64,000 bases of DNA, from contig NZ_JACCBT010000001.1 of the NCBI RefSeq assembly GCF_013409045.1, positions 4,154,001 to 4,218,000 on the forward strand, given 5' to 3'. Position numbers and translations under genes: made by a program. The DNA is from Actinomadura citrea (GTDB taxonomy: Bacteria > Actinomycetota > Actinomycetes > Streptosporangiales > Streptosporangiaceae). Under the pieces are notes generated by a model. It was not told the DNA's origin. It did no database searches and saw only the letters and a program-made list of their open reading frames with translations. Of the stretch, positions 1-7,619 are shown piece after piece (positions within the stretch are counted from its first letter, which is position 1; every line of letters starts with the position of its first letter).

Positions 1-387
1 GACGCCTCCAACAGCTGGACGGCGCTGTTCAAGAAGATCCACGACCAGTACATCCCGAAGCTGCCGTTCAACGGCAACATCGTCTACGGGATGTCGGTCG
101 CCTACACCTTCGTGCAGGCGCTCCAGGCGGCCGGGAAGGACCCGACCCGCAAGGGCATCGTGGAGGCGCTGGAGAAGTCGCGCTTCACCGGGCCGGGCGT
201 CGTCCCGTTCGCCTACGGCGCGGATTCGCACGCCGGGTACACCGGGGCGGTCATCGGCACGATCAAGGGGCAGAACGTCGTGCCCCAGGGGCAGCCGCTG
301 ACCACCGACGACGGTGACGGGCCGATCCAGCCCTACACGGCCCCGCAGCCGCAGGCGCCCGCCAACGGCGTCCCCGCCGCGGGCTGA
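1..387 (+). CDS. Branched-chain amino-acid type ABC transporter substrate-binding protein, C-terminal part
   Basis: The frame is open from the first base of the window to a TGA at 385-387, so only the last 128 residues are visible and the gene starts outside the window. The segment reads as the end of a periplasmic-binding-fold (LivJ/LivK-like) protein: a helix after YGMSVAYTFVQAL, then GKDPTRKGIVEALEKSRFTG, which is typical of the last helices of this family. It ends in a proline- and alanine-rich tail. Such proteins are extracytoplasmic lipoproteins that deliver amino acids, amides or aromatic acids to an ABC permease. The substrate cannot be told from this fragment. It is convergent with the DeoR gene, with a GC-rich palindrome between them. 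Confidence 0.8.
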   Translation, partial: DASNSWTALFKKIHDQYIPKLPFNGNIVYGMSVAYTFVQALQAAGKDPTRKGIVEALEKSRFTGPGVVPFAYGADSHAGYTGAVIGTIKGQNVVPQGQPLTTDDGDGPIQPYTAPQPQAPANGVPAAG

Positions 388-433
388 CGGGTCCCGCCGT
401 CCCGCGCGTCCCCGGCGCGGGACGGCGGCCCGG

Positions 434-455
434 CCGCCCGCCGCGCGGCGGGCGG
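434..455. terminator. Perfect 22-base GC palindrome between convergent genes
   Basis: Bases 434-444 are the exact reverse complement of 445-455. The palindrome sits in the 69-base gap between the stop of the binding-protein gene and the stop of the DeoR gene, which face each other. Position and symmetry suggest a bidirectional terminator. There is no U-tract, as is usual in very GC-rich actinobacteria. Confidence 0.5.
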
Positions 456-456
456 T

Positions 457-1218
457 TCAGGCGCGGACGACCTCCGGGCCCGCGGCCGCGAGGTCGGCGG
501 CCAGGTCGGTGTCCAGCCCGGTGTCGGTGATCAGCACGTCGATGTCGGCGAGGCCGCCGAACCGCACGAGGTGGTCGTGCCCGATCTTGGTGCGGTCGGC
601 GAGCAGCACCCGCCGCCGCGACGAGGCGATCATCGCCCGCTTCACCGCGGCCTCGGCCTGGTCGGAGGTGGTCAGCCCGCGCTCGACCGAGCAGCCGTTG
701 GTCGCCATGAACGCCACGTCCACCCACAGGTCGGCGAGCGGGCGCAGCACCCAGTCGTCCACCGTGGCGAGCGTGCGGCCGCGCACCCGCCCGCCGAGGA
801 TGATCACGGTGAGGTTGGGGCGGGTCGCCAGCACCGCCGCGTGCGGCGGCGAGTTGACGATCACGGTCAGCTCGCGGTCGGTCGGCAGCAGCTGGACGAA
901 CCGGGACGTGGTCGTCCCGGCGTCCACGATGACCGACCCGTCGGCGGGCAGCTCCTCCAGCGCCGCCTTGGCGATGCGCTGCTTCTCCTCCGTCATCACC
1001 GCGTCCCGCGCCGCCAGCTCCGGTTCGAAGCCGAGCCGTTCGACGGGCATCGCGCCGCCGTGCACGCGCCGGACCGTCCCGGCCCGCTCCAGCACGGTCA
1101 GGTCGCGGCGGATCGTCTCGGTGGTGACCGAGAACTCCTCGGCGAGCGCGACCACGTCCACCCGGCCCTTCGAGCGCGCCAGCGCAAGGATCGCCTGCTG
1201 CCGTTCCTCGGCGTACAT
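457..1218 (-). CDS. DeoR-family transcriptional regulator of the hexitol PTS operon
   Basis: 253 residues from the ATG at 1218; the frame extends further upstream, but homologues begin at MYAEERQ. The N-terminus holds the DeoR winged helix-turn-helix (RVDVVALAEEFSVTTETIRRD, then LERAGTVRRVHGGA). The rest is the DeoR sensor fold with the phosphosugar-contacting motif DAGTTTSRF. Regulators of this class are usually repressors released by a phosphorylated sugar intermediate. It is the last gene of a seven-gene minus-strand cluster with HPr, a dehydrogenase, EIIA, EIIB, EIIC and a PfkB kinase, so it probably controls that cluster through the AAAC repeats upstream of the first gene. The inducer is not known; a hexitol or ketohexose phosphate is likely. 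Confidence 0.88.
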   Translation of the reverse strand: MYAEERQQAILALARSKGRVDVVALAEEFSVTTETIRRDLTVLERAGTVRRVHGGAMPVERLGFEPELAARDAVMTEEKQRIAKAALEELPADGSVIVDAGTTTSRFVQLLPTDRELTVIVNSPPHAAVLATRPNLTVIILGGRVRGRTLATVDDWVLRPLADLWVDVAFMATNGCSVERGLTTSDQAEAAVKRAMIASSRRRVLLADRTKIGHDHLVRFGGLADIDVLITDTGLDTDLAADLAAAGPEVVRA

Positions 1219-1311
1219 GACCGTCCCACCCGTTCCGTCTGCGTCGCGGTGCGTCCCGCGTCGCGGTGCGTCCATTGTGCCGAGTCCGCCGGGCCCGGTC
1301 CGCGCAACCGG

Positions 1312-1590
1312 TCAGGCGGGCCGCTCGGCGTCCAGGTCGCGGGCGAGCAGGCCGGCGAGCTCCTCCAGCGCGCCGCCGGCCCCGTCCCCCTCGGCGGAGA
1401 GGATCACCTCCGTTCCCCGCCGCGCGCCGAGCGACAGCACGCCGAGGATGCTGCCGGCGGGGACGGGCGCGCCGTCGCCGACCCGGATGGACACCGGCAC
1501 CGGCTGCCGCGCCGCCGCCTGGACGAACAACTGCGCGGGGCGGGCGTGCAGCCCCTGCGCCGCGGCGACGACGACGCTCCGTTCGGGCAT
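1312..1590 (-). CDS. ptsH: HPr phosphocarrier protein of the PTS
   Basis: 92 residues, the usual length for HPr. It carries the active-site motif GLHARPA with the phosphorylated histidine at residue 15, and the second-site motif GSILGVLSLG with the regulatory serine at about residue 47. HPr takes phosphate from enzyme I and passes it to EIIA proteins in the cytoplasm. A strong ribosome site (GAAGGAG) lies just ahead of the ATG at 1590. Enzyme I is not in the window. An HPr inside a single-substrate operon may be dedicated to this transporter rather than the general one. The serine suggests it could also be an HPr-kinase target, but actinobacteria generally lack that kinase. Confidence 0.93.
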   Translation of the reverse strand: MPERSVVVAAAQGLHARPAQLFVQAAARQPVPVSIRVGDGAPVPAGSILGVLSLGARRGTEVILSAEGDGAGGALEELAGLLARDLDAERPA

Positions 1591-1600
1591 GACGTCTCCT

Positions 1601-2641
1601 TCAGGGTTCGATCGTGACCTTGATGGCGGCGCCCCGGGTGACCAGGTCGAGGGCGTCGTGCAGGGCGTCCAGCGGAAGCCGGTGGGTGAGGAGGTCCTCG
1701 ACGGGGACCCGCCCGGACCCGATCAGCTCCAGCGCACGGGCGTTGTGCGCGGGGCTCGACCCGTTCGCGCCGACCAGGGACAGCTCCCGGTAGTGGACGC
1801 GGTTGGCGTCCACGGGGACGACCGGGTCGTCCTTGGGCAGCCCGCCGAACAGGCTGACCCGGCCGCCCGGCGCGACCAGCCGCTGCGCCTGGCCCTGCGC
1901 GGCCGCCGACGCGGCGGCGGTGATCGCGACGTCGGCGCCGCGGCCGCCGGTGCGTTCGAGGATCTCCTCGACGACGTCGCCGGAGCCCGCGTCGAGCGCC
2001 GCGTCCGGCTTGACGAGCGCGGCGGCCCGGTGCAGCCGCTCGGCGTTGACCTCCACGAGGAACACGCGGGCGGCGCCGCGGGCCCGCGCGACCCGTACGT
2101 GCAGGCAGCCGACCGGGCCCGAGCCGAACACCACGACGTCGTCGCCCTCACCGACGCGGGCCAGTTCCTGGCCGTTCAGCACGCACGCGAGCGGCTCGGC
2201 GACCGACGCCTCGGCGAACGAGACGCCGTCCGGGACCCGGTTCACCCCGCCCACCGCGAGCACCTTCGCCGGGACCACCAGGTACTCGGCGAACCCGCCG
2301 TCGTAGTGGTATCCCATCGACTCCTGCGCGGCGCAGACCGTCATCCGGCCGCGGCGGCACTCGGCGCACCGCCCGCACGGGATCGCCGCGATCACCTGGA
2401 CGCGGTCGCCCGCGGCCCAGTCCCCGGCGCCGGCCCCGGCCTCGACGACCTCCCCGGCGATCTCGTGGCCCATCACCCGCGGCGGGACGATGTGGTGGTG
2501 CCCGAACCGGGAGATCTTGACGTCGGTCCCGCAGGTCGAGCAGTTGCGGACGCGGATCTTCAGCTCGCCCGGGCCGGGCTCGGGTTCGGGGGCGTCCTCC
2601 AGGCGGATGTCGGCGGGGGCGTAGAAGCGGGCGACCTTCAT
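1601..2641 (-). CDS. Zinc-dependent medium-chain alcohol dehydrogenase, probably acting on a hexitol phosphate
   Basis: 346 residues, full length for the medium-chain dehydrogenase family. Catalytic zinc ligands are visible as TCGTD (Cys37) and GHE (His59, Glu60). The structural zinc site is the four-cysteine lobe at Cys89, Cys92, Cys95 and Cys103. A Rossmann motif (GSGPVG) begins near residue 173. The family includes sorbitol dehydrogenase and galactitol-1-phosphate 5-dehydrogenase (GatD). Its start overlaps the EIIA stop by four bases (2638-2641), so the two are translationally coupled. Context says it oxidises the phosphorylated polyol delivered by the PTS. Mannitol operons usually carry a different, long-chain MtlD, so the presence of this family is unusual. 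The substrate is inferred only. Confidence 0.82.
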   Translation of the reverse strand: MKVARFYAPADIRLEDAPEPEPGPGELKIRVRNCSTCGTDVKISRFGHHHIVPPRVMGHEIAGEVVEAGAGAGDWAAGDRVQVIAAIPCGRCAECRRGRMTVCAAQESMGYHYDGGFAEYLVVPAKVLAVGGVNRVPDGVSFAEASVAEPLACVLNGQELARVGEGDDVVVFGSGPVGCLHVRVARARGAARVFLVEVNAERLHRAAALVKPDAALDAGSGDVVEEILERTGGRGADVAITAAASAAAQGQAQRLVAPGGRVSLFGGLPKDDPVVPVDANRVHYRELSLVGANGSSPAHNARALELIGSGRVPVEDLLTHRLPLDALHDALDLVTRGAAIKVTIEP

Positions 2642-3117
2642 GCGGTGTGTCCCTGTCCTGTCGGTTGCTCGTCCTCGGCCCGCGGGGCGAGCAGCGCGAG
2701 GATCTGCTCGGCGCCGGTGGCCTCGCGCAGCGCGCGGGCCCGGTCCGGGTCCATGAGGACCTGGGCCAGCTCGGCGAGGATCTCCATGTGGCCGTCGCCG
2801 CGCGCCGCGATCGCGATGCAGACGGTGACGGTCTCGCCGTTCCAGTCCGTCCCGTCCGGGAACCGGACGACGGCGAGGGCGTCGCGGCGGATCAGGTCGC
2901 GGCCCCCCGACGTGCCGTGCGGGATCGCCACGCCCTCACCGAGATAGGTGGAGATGGAGCGTTCCCGCTCCAGCATCGCCTCGATGTAGCCGGGCTCGAC
3001 GGCGCCCGCGTCCACCAGTACCTGCCCGCAGATCCGGACGGCGTGGTCGCGGCCGCGGGCCCGCGCGTCCAGCCGGATCGCGTCCGGGACGAGCAGGCCG
3101 GCGGCGCCCTCAGGCAC
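2638..3117 (-). CDS. PTS EIIA component, mannitol/fructose type
   Basis: 159 residues with the PTS EIIA type 2 signature GEGVAIPHGT, in which His67 is the expected phosphorylation site. It accepts phosphate from HPr and passes it to the cysteine of EIIB. Length and motif match the stand-alone mannitol IIA protein (MtlF) or the IIA domain of MtlA. The start is a GTG at 3117 that overlaps the end of the EIIB gene by eight bases, and the stop overlaps the dehydrogenase start, so translation is coupled through EIIB-EIIA-dehydrogenase. It is a soluble cytoplasmic protein that docks on the EIIB/EIIC complex. Confidence 0.9.
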   Translation of the reverse strand: MPEGAAGLLVPDAIRLDARARGRDHAVRICGQVLVDAGAVEPGYIEAMLERERSISTYLGEGVAIPHGTSGGRDLIRRDALAVVRFPDGTDWNGETVTVCIAIAARGDGHMEILAELAQVLMDPDRARALREATGAEQILALLAPRAEDEQPTGQGHTA

Positions 3118-3409
3118 CGACCTCGCCGCCGTCCTTGATCGCCTTGACCAGCCGGTCGACGGCCGGGTCGCCGAGGTAGACCTCGAAGGGGATCACCGGT
3201 GCGCCGCCGGCGCCGCGCCGGGCGCGGGCCGCGAGCCCGGTGTGGCAGACGATCACGTCGGCGTCGCCGGGGATCGCGTCGACGGGCGTGTGCTCGACCG
3301 CGACGTCCTGCCTGCGCAGCGCCTTGCGGAGCTGGCCGGCGAGCATGACGCTGCTGCCCATGCCGGCGTCGCAGGCGATGACGAGTTTGCGGATGTCCTT
3401 GCCGTTCAT
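3110..3409 (-). CDS. PTS EIIB component, mannitol type
   Basis: 99 residues from the ATG at 3409. The mannitol-type EIIB phosphorylation loop CDAGMGSS is near the N-terminus, with Cys13 as the residue that carries phosphate from EIIA to the incoming sugar alcohol. The rest (HTPVDAIPGDADVIVCHTGL) fits the compact alpha/beta EIIB fold. It lies between the EIIC gene (17-base gap) and EIIA (8-base overlap). The same reading frame stays open far upstream over EIIC, but nothing recognisable is encoded there, and EIIC occupies the real frame. In many bacteria EIIB is fused to EIIC; here the domains are separate proteins. Confidence 0.92.
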   Translation of the reverse strand: MNGKDIRKLVIACDAGMGSSVMLAGQLRKALRRQDVAVEHTPVDAIPGDADVIVCHTGLAARARRGAGGAPVIPFEVYLGDPAVDRLVKAIKDGGEVGA

Positions 3410-3426
3410 CGTGGGTGCGCCTTCCA

Positions 3427-4605
3427 TCAGTGTGCGGTCGTCTCTCGTGCCGCGCCGTCGGCGGGCTGCTGCGGGGCGGTGTCCTCGGCGGCGCTCTCCT
3501 CGGCGGCGCCGGCCTCCCCGCCGGTCGCGTCCCCGTCCTCCGGGTCGGACTCGGCCAGCCGGCCGAAGCCGAGCAGGGCGGCGCCGACGCCGAAGGAGAC
3601 GGCCGCGGAGGCGATCAGGCCCGTGTAGACGCCGATCCAGTTGCCGGCGCCGCGGGGCGTCTGCGCGAGGTAGGCGAAGATGCTGCCCGGCGACGGGGTC
3701 GCCACGAGCCCGGCGCCCGTGGCCACGAAGATCGCCACTCCGGTCATGCCGCCCGCGATCGCGGCGAGGATCATCCGCGGCTTCATCAGGATGTAGGGGA
3801 AGTAGATCTCGTGGATGCCGCCGAAGAAGTGGATGACGGCGGCCGCCGGGACGCTCGGGCGCAGCCGCCGCGGCCCGAAGAACCAGTAGGCGAGCAGGAC
3901 GCCGAGGCCCGGCCCCGGATTGGACTCCAGCATGAACAGCACGGACCTGCCGTGCTCGGCGGCCTGCTGGACGCCGAGCGGCCCGAGCACCCCGTGGTTG
4001 ACGGCGTTGTTGAGGAACAGCACCTTCGCCGGCTCGATGAGCAGGGACGTGAGCGGCAGCAGGTCGTGGTCGACCAGCCATCCCACGCCGTCCCCGGCCC
4101 ATTCGGTGAAGGTGTTCATGACCGGGCCGATGACCCGGTTGCCCGCGACGGCCATCGCGGCGCCGACGATCCCGGCGGAGAAGTTGTCGACCAGCATCTC
4201 GAACCCGGTCCGGACGCGGTCCCGCACGAGCCCGTCGAACAGCCGCAGCAGGTACGCGGCGAGCGGGCCGGTGATCATCGCGCCGAGGAACATCGGCACC
4301 TCGGCGCCGACGACGATGCCCACGGTGGCGACCGCGCCGACGACGGCGCCGCGCTGGCCGTGCACCATGCGGCCGCCGGTGTAGCCGATCAGCAGCGGCA
4401 GCAGGAACTTGATCATCGGGTCGACCAGCTCGCCGAGCTCCTTGTTCGGCAGCCAGCCCGTCGGGATGAACAGGGCGGTGATCAGGCCCCAGGCGATGAA
4501 CGCGCCGATGTTCGGCATCACCATCGCGGCCATCCGGCCGCCGAGCCGCTGGACGTTCGCGCGGATCCCGCTCCCGGCGGGCTCCGGGGTGTGGGTGGTG
4601 GCCAT
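3427..4605 (-). CDS. PTS EIIC permease, mannitol type
   Basis: 392 residues, strongly hydrophobic, with the pattern of transmembrane segments of the mannitol EIIC domain. Diagnostic motifs are MPNIGAFIAWGLITALF near residue 30 and GIHEIYFPYIL near 263-273; the glutamate after His265 is the expected substrate-site acid. The last 50 or so residues are a charged, alanine-rich tail (about residues 340-392) standing where the fused EIIB domain of MtlA would be. It moves the sugar alcohol across the membrane while phosphorylated EIIB modifies it. It follows the PfkB gene by 43 bases and precedes EIIB by 17, so all belong to one transcript. Confidence 0.92.
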   Translation of the reverse strand: MATTHTPEPAGSGIRANVQRLGGRMAAMVMPNIGAFIAWGLITALFIPTGWLPNKELGELVDPMIKFLLPLLIGYTGGRMVHGQRGAVVGAVATVGIVVGAEVPMFLGAMITGPLAAYLLRLFDGLVRDRVRTGFEMLVDNFSAGIVGAAMAVAGNRVIGPVMNTFTEWAGDGVGWLVDHDLLPLTSLLIEPAKVLFLNNAVNHGVLGPLGVQQAAEHGRSVLFMLESNPGPGLGVLLAYWFFGPRRLRPSVPAAAVIHFFGGIHEIYFPYILMKPRMILAAIAGGMTGVAIFVATGAGLVATPSPGSIFAYLAQTPRGAGNWIGVYTGLIASAAVSFGVGAALLGFGRLAESDPEDGDATGGEAGAAEESAAEDTAPQQPADGAARETTAH

Positions 4606-4648
4606 CTCGGCCTCCTGTCGTTCGGGGGTGGGGGTGGTGCTCTGCGGG

Positions 4649-5587
4649 TCAGGTGAGGAGGGGGCGGGCGAGGTCGGGCCGCGGGTGGATGCGCACGATG
4701 TCGCGCCGCACGTCGGCGGCGCCCGGCATCCGGCTGGCGGGCAGCCGCACGGCCGCCGCGCCCCAGGCGAGGCCCTCGGCGAGCGCGCGGGGCCCGCGGG
4801 CGCCCGCCGCGAGGAACCCGGCGAGCAGGGCGTCGCCGGCGCCGACGGTGCTGCGCGGGAGGGCGACGGGCGCCTCGCCGGTGAGGACGCCGTCGTCGTC
4901 GATGAGCACCGCGCCCTGCGCGCCGAGGCTGACCAGGACGGCGCGGGCCCCCCAGGCCCGCAGCTGCCCGGCCGCCTCGACCGCGTCGGCCACGGTGTCG
5001 ACCGGGCCGCCCGCGGCCTCCGCGAGCTCCTCCCGGTTCGGTTTGACCAGGTCGGGCGCGGCGGCGACGGCGGCGCGCAGCGCCGGGCCGCTGGTGTCGA
5101 CCGCGACGCGGACGCCGCCCGCGGCGAACCGGCGGCACATCCGCGCGTAGGTGCCGTCCGGGACGCCGGGCGGAAGGCTCCCGCAGCCGACGACCCAGCT
5201 GGCGGCGCCGGCCGCGGCGGCCACCGCGGCGCCGACCTCGTCCAGCTCCCCGGGCGACAGCGGGCCGCCGGGCTCGTTCAGCTTGGTGACGACGCCGCCG
5301 GGCTCGACGATCGTGACGTTGGAGCGGGTCCGCCCGCGGGCGCGGACGGCGTGCACCCGCATGCCCTCGGTCTCCAGCAGCCGGCGCAGCTGGTCGCCGT
5401 CCGCGCCGCCCACCGCGACCACGGCGGTGGCCTCGACGCCGTTGGCCAGCAGCGCCCGGGACACGTTGACGCCCTTGCCGCCCGGGTCCAGCCGCGCGGA
5501 CCTGGCCCGGATGACCGCGCCGCGGGTCAGCACGTCCACCTCGATCGTGCGGTCGAGGCTCGGGTTGAGCGTCACCGTGACGATCAT
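4649..5587 (-). CDS. PfkB-family hexose-phosphate kinase (1-phosphofructokinase / tagatose-6-phosphate kinase type)
   Basis: 312 residues, full length for the FruK/LacC branch of the PfkB family. Visible features are the N-terminal substrate loop NPSLDRT, GGKGVN at 37-42, KPNREE near 182, and the ATP/catalytic motif STVGAGDALLAG with Asp252 as the base. The family phosphorylates fructose 1-phosphate or tagatose 6-phosphate to the bisphosphate in the cytoplasm. It is the promoter-proximal gene of the PTS operon, which makes the order kinase, EIIC, EIIB, EIIA, dehydrogenase, HPr, regulator. A kinase of this kind is expected for a fructose or galactitol route but not for the standard mannitol route through fructose 6-phosphate. 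The exact substrate cannot be fixed from sequence. Confidence 0.88.
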   Translation of the reverse strand: MIVTVTLNPSLDRTIEVDVLTRGAVIRARSARLDPGGKGVNVSRALLANGVEATAVVAVGGADGDQLRRLLETEGMRVHAVRARGRTRSNVTIVEPGGVVTKLNEPGGPLSPGELDEVGAAVAAAAGAASWVVGCGSLPPGVPDGTYARMCRRFAAGGVRVAVDTSGPALRAAVAAAPDLVKPNREELAEAAGGPVDTVADAVEAAGQLRAWGARAVLVSLGAQGAVLIDDDGVLTGEAPVALPRSTVGAGDALLAGFLAAGARGPRALAEGLAWGAAAVRLPASRMPGAADVRRDIVRIHPRPDLARPLLT

Positions 5588-5624
5588 GCGCCGACCGCTC
5601 CCGGCTTCATGTGGCTTCCCTTCT

Positions 5625-5658
5625 GTTTGAGTTGGTTTCTCTTGTTTTAGATCCGTTT
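5625..5658 (-). promoter_or_regulatory. Phased AAAC repeats upstream of the PTS operon (candidate DeoR operator)
   Basis: On the minus strand, four AAAC words (GTTT at 5625, 5635, 5644 and 5655 on the plus strand) are spaced 10, 9 and 11 bases apart in a stretch that is A/T-rich for this genome. It lies 38-71 bases ahead of the kinase start. DeoR-family repressors commonly bind such short direct repeats spaced by a helical turn. The operon's own DeoR gene is the obvious candidate to bind here. Confidence 0.5.
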
Positions 5659-5784
5659 TCTGTCGCGGTCAAGAGCGGCGGGGCCGCCGTGGTCGTCCTG
5701 TCCGATGGCGGGAAGGATGATCTGTGGTGGGCGGTGCGATGCGCGAGGCGGGAGGGGCGTCGTGAGCCGGGGCGGGACGGTCTG

Positions 5785-6684
5785 ATGGCCTGGTCGATCT
5801 GCTTCAGCCTGCTCGCGGCGTTCCTGTTCGCCGGGGCCGCGGCCCTGCAGTACCGGGCCGCGAGGCGGGCCGTGCACGGCGTCTCGGACGCGTCCGCCGT
5901 CCACGGGCTGATCCGCCGGCTGGTCCGCGACCCGGTGTGGCTGACCGGATGGGGGGTCAACCTCGGCGGGTTCTGCGCGCAGGCCGTCGCCCTGCACTTC
6001 GGCTCGACGGCCGTCGTCCAGCCGCTGCTGGTCACCCAGCTGGTCTTCACGATCGTGCTCGGCACGATCGGCACGGGACGCCGGCCCGCGCGGCTGGACC
6101 TGCTCGGCGGCATCGCCGTGTCCGCCGGCCTCGCCGTCCTGTTCACGGTCCCGGGCGCGATCCCGCCCCAGGGCGAGCCGTCCCGGCCGCGGATCCTGCT
6201 CGCCGGGCTCATCGCCGCGCCGGTCATCATCGCGCTGTCCCGGGCGGCATGGCTGCGCAGGGGCCCGATACGGGCCGCGCTGCTCGGCGTCTGCGCCGGC
6301 CTGTGCTTCGCCGCGACCGCCGTGCTCATCAAGCTCACCACCGCCGACCTGGTCGACCGCGGCGTCGCGGCCACCGCGGGGGACTGGCCCGGCTACGCGC
6401 TGGCGGGCAGCACGCTGCTCGGCCTGGTCATCGAGCAGCGGGCGTTCGCGGCCGGGTCGCTGCCCGCGGCCATGACCGCGATGACGATGACGAACCCGAT
6501 CGCGTCCTACCTCGTGGCCGCCTTCGCCTTCCAGACGCTGCCGCCCCGGACGGCCGCCGCGTTCACGGCCCTGTCGTTCAGCGTGCTGCTGCTCACCGGG
6601 GGAGTCGCGCTCCTGTCGCGGTCCGCGCACGCGACCCGCGAGAGCGATACGGTGCCCGAAGCCTCCCGAAAGGACCCTCTTTGA
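5785..6684 (+). CDS. DMT-superfamily membrane transporter (EamA-like)
   Basis: 299 residues from the ATG at 5785 (MAWSICFSLLAAFLFAGAAA), preceded by a GGGACGG ribosome site; the frame is open further upstream, but that part is not hydrophobic and looks non-coding. About nine hydrophobic segments are visible. The two-halves layout typical of drug/metabolite transporters shows in QPLLVTQLVFTIVLGTIG and in the second-half segment AAMTAMTMTNPIASYLVAAF. The family exports or imports small metabolites; the substrate is unknown. The stop overlaps the TTG start of the following hydrolase gene, so the two are probably cotranscribed. It is divergent from the PTS operon with about 200 bases between them. 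Confidence 0.8.
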   Translation: MAWSICFSLLAAFLFAGAAALQYRAARRAVHGVSDASAVHGLIRRLVRDPVWLTGWGVNLGGFCAQAVALHFGSTAVVQPLLVTQLVFTIVLGTIGTGRRPARLDLLGGIAVSAGLAVLFTVPGAIPPQGEPSRPRILLAGLIAAPVIIALSRAAWLRRGPIRAALLGVCAGLCFAATAVLIKLTTADLVDRGVAATAGDWPGYALAGSTLLGLVIEQRAFAAGSLPAAMTAMTMTNPIASYLVAAFAFQTLPPRTAAAFTALSFSVLLLTGGVALLSRSAHATRESDTVPEASRKDPL

Positions 6685-7580
6685 TCACCCGACGCGCCCT
6701 CGTCCTCGGTGGGCTCGGCGGCATCGGTGCCGTCGCGGTCACGGGCGGCACCGGCTACGCGCTGGTCGAGAGCGAGACCCTCCCCGGCAAGGTCCGGCTG
6801 GACCGCGCGCTCGGCAGGTGCGGGGACGTGCCGGCGCCGCCGCCCGCGTCCGTCCGGACCGAGACGATGACCTGGCGTTCCGCGCATCGCCGCACGACCG
6901 TCACCGCGACCGTCGTCCCGCCCGCCGCGAACCGGTCGCCGCGCGGCCTGCCGGTGGTCGTCGCCCTGCACGGCACCGGGGAGAACGGCTCCTCCCTCGT
7001 GCGGAACCTGGCCCTGGACCACTACCTTCCCGACGCCGTCGCCAACGGCGGCGTCCCCCCGTTCACCCTGGTGAGCGTGGACGGCGGACCCTCCACCTAC
7101 TGGCATCCCCGCGCCGCCGGCGACGACCCGGTCGGCATGATCGTGGACGAGCTGCTGCCGCGGCTGCGGGAACGCGGCGCCCGCACCGACCGCGTCGGCG
7201 CCATCGGCTGGTCGATGGGCGGCTACGGCGCCCTCGTCCTGGCCCGCCGTCTCGGCCCCGCCCGCACGGCCGCCGTGGTCGCGTCGTCCCCGGCCCTGTT
7301 CGGCTCGTACGAGGACGCGATCGCCACCAACCGCCGCGCGTTCGACGGCGCGGCGGACTACCACCGCAACGACGTCTTCGCCGCGCTGGACGAGCTGAAG
7401 GGCATCCCGCTGCGCGTCGACTGCGGGACGAGCGACCCGTTCGCCGACCGGGTGCGCGAGTTCCGCGACCGGGTCCGCCCCGAGGGCGGGCTGGAGGACG
7501 GATGCCACGACGCGGCCTTCTGGCGGCGGCAGCTCCGCCGCGAACTGGCGTTTCTCGGACACCGCCTGGGCGCCCGCTGA
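6681..7580 (+). CDS. Tat-exported alpha/beta hydrolase (esterase D / antigen 85-like fold)
   Basis: 299 residues starting at TTG 6681, which overlaps the stop of the transporter gene. The first 25 residues form a twin-arginine style signal (TRRALVLGGLGG followed by a hydrophobic stretch), so the protein is probably exported folded. The oxyanion region HGTGENGSS and the nucleophile elbow GWSMGGYGAL, with Ser178, identify the alpha/beta hydrolase fold. The later DCGTSDPFAD and the histidine in DGCHDAAFW complete a plausible triad. The family contains esterases, feruloyl-esterase-like enzymes and mycolyl-transferase-like proteins. The substrate is unknown. Cotranscription with the DMT transporter may be simple packing. 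Confidence 0.82.
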   Translation: MITRRALVLGGLGGIGAVAVTGGTGYALVESETLPGKVRLDRALGRCGDVPAPPPASVRTETMTWRSAHRRTTVTATVVPPAANRSPRGLPVVVALHGTGENGSSLVRNLALDHYLPDAVANGGVPPFTLVSVDGGPSTYWHPRAAGDDPVGMIVDELLPRLRERGARTDRVGAIGWSMGGYGALVLARRLGPARTAAVVASSPALFGSYEDAIATNRRAFDGAADYHRNDVFAALDELKGIPLRVDCGTSDPFADRVREFRDRVRPEGGLEDGCHDAAFWRRQLRRELAFLGHRLGAR

Positions 7581-7619
7581 TCACCTGGAAATGTCGGTGG
7601 GACCAGGCATGATGTCGTC

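Noticed and set aside
314..2947. An 877-codon open frame on the plus strand
   Set aside because: It covers the DeoR, HPr, dehydrogenase and EIIA genes on the other strand, and its translation is Arg/Ser/Pro-rich without any family pattern. It is the typical shadow of GC-rich coding sequence.
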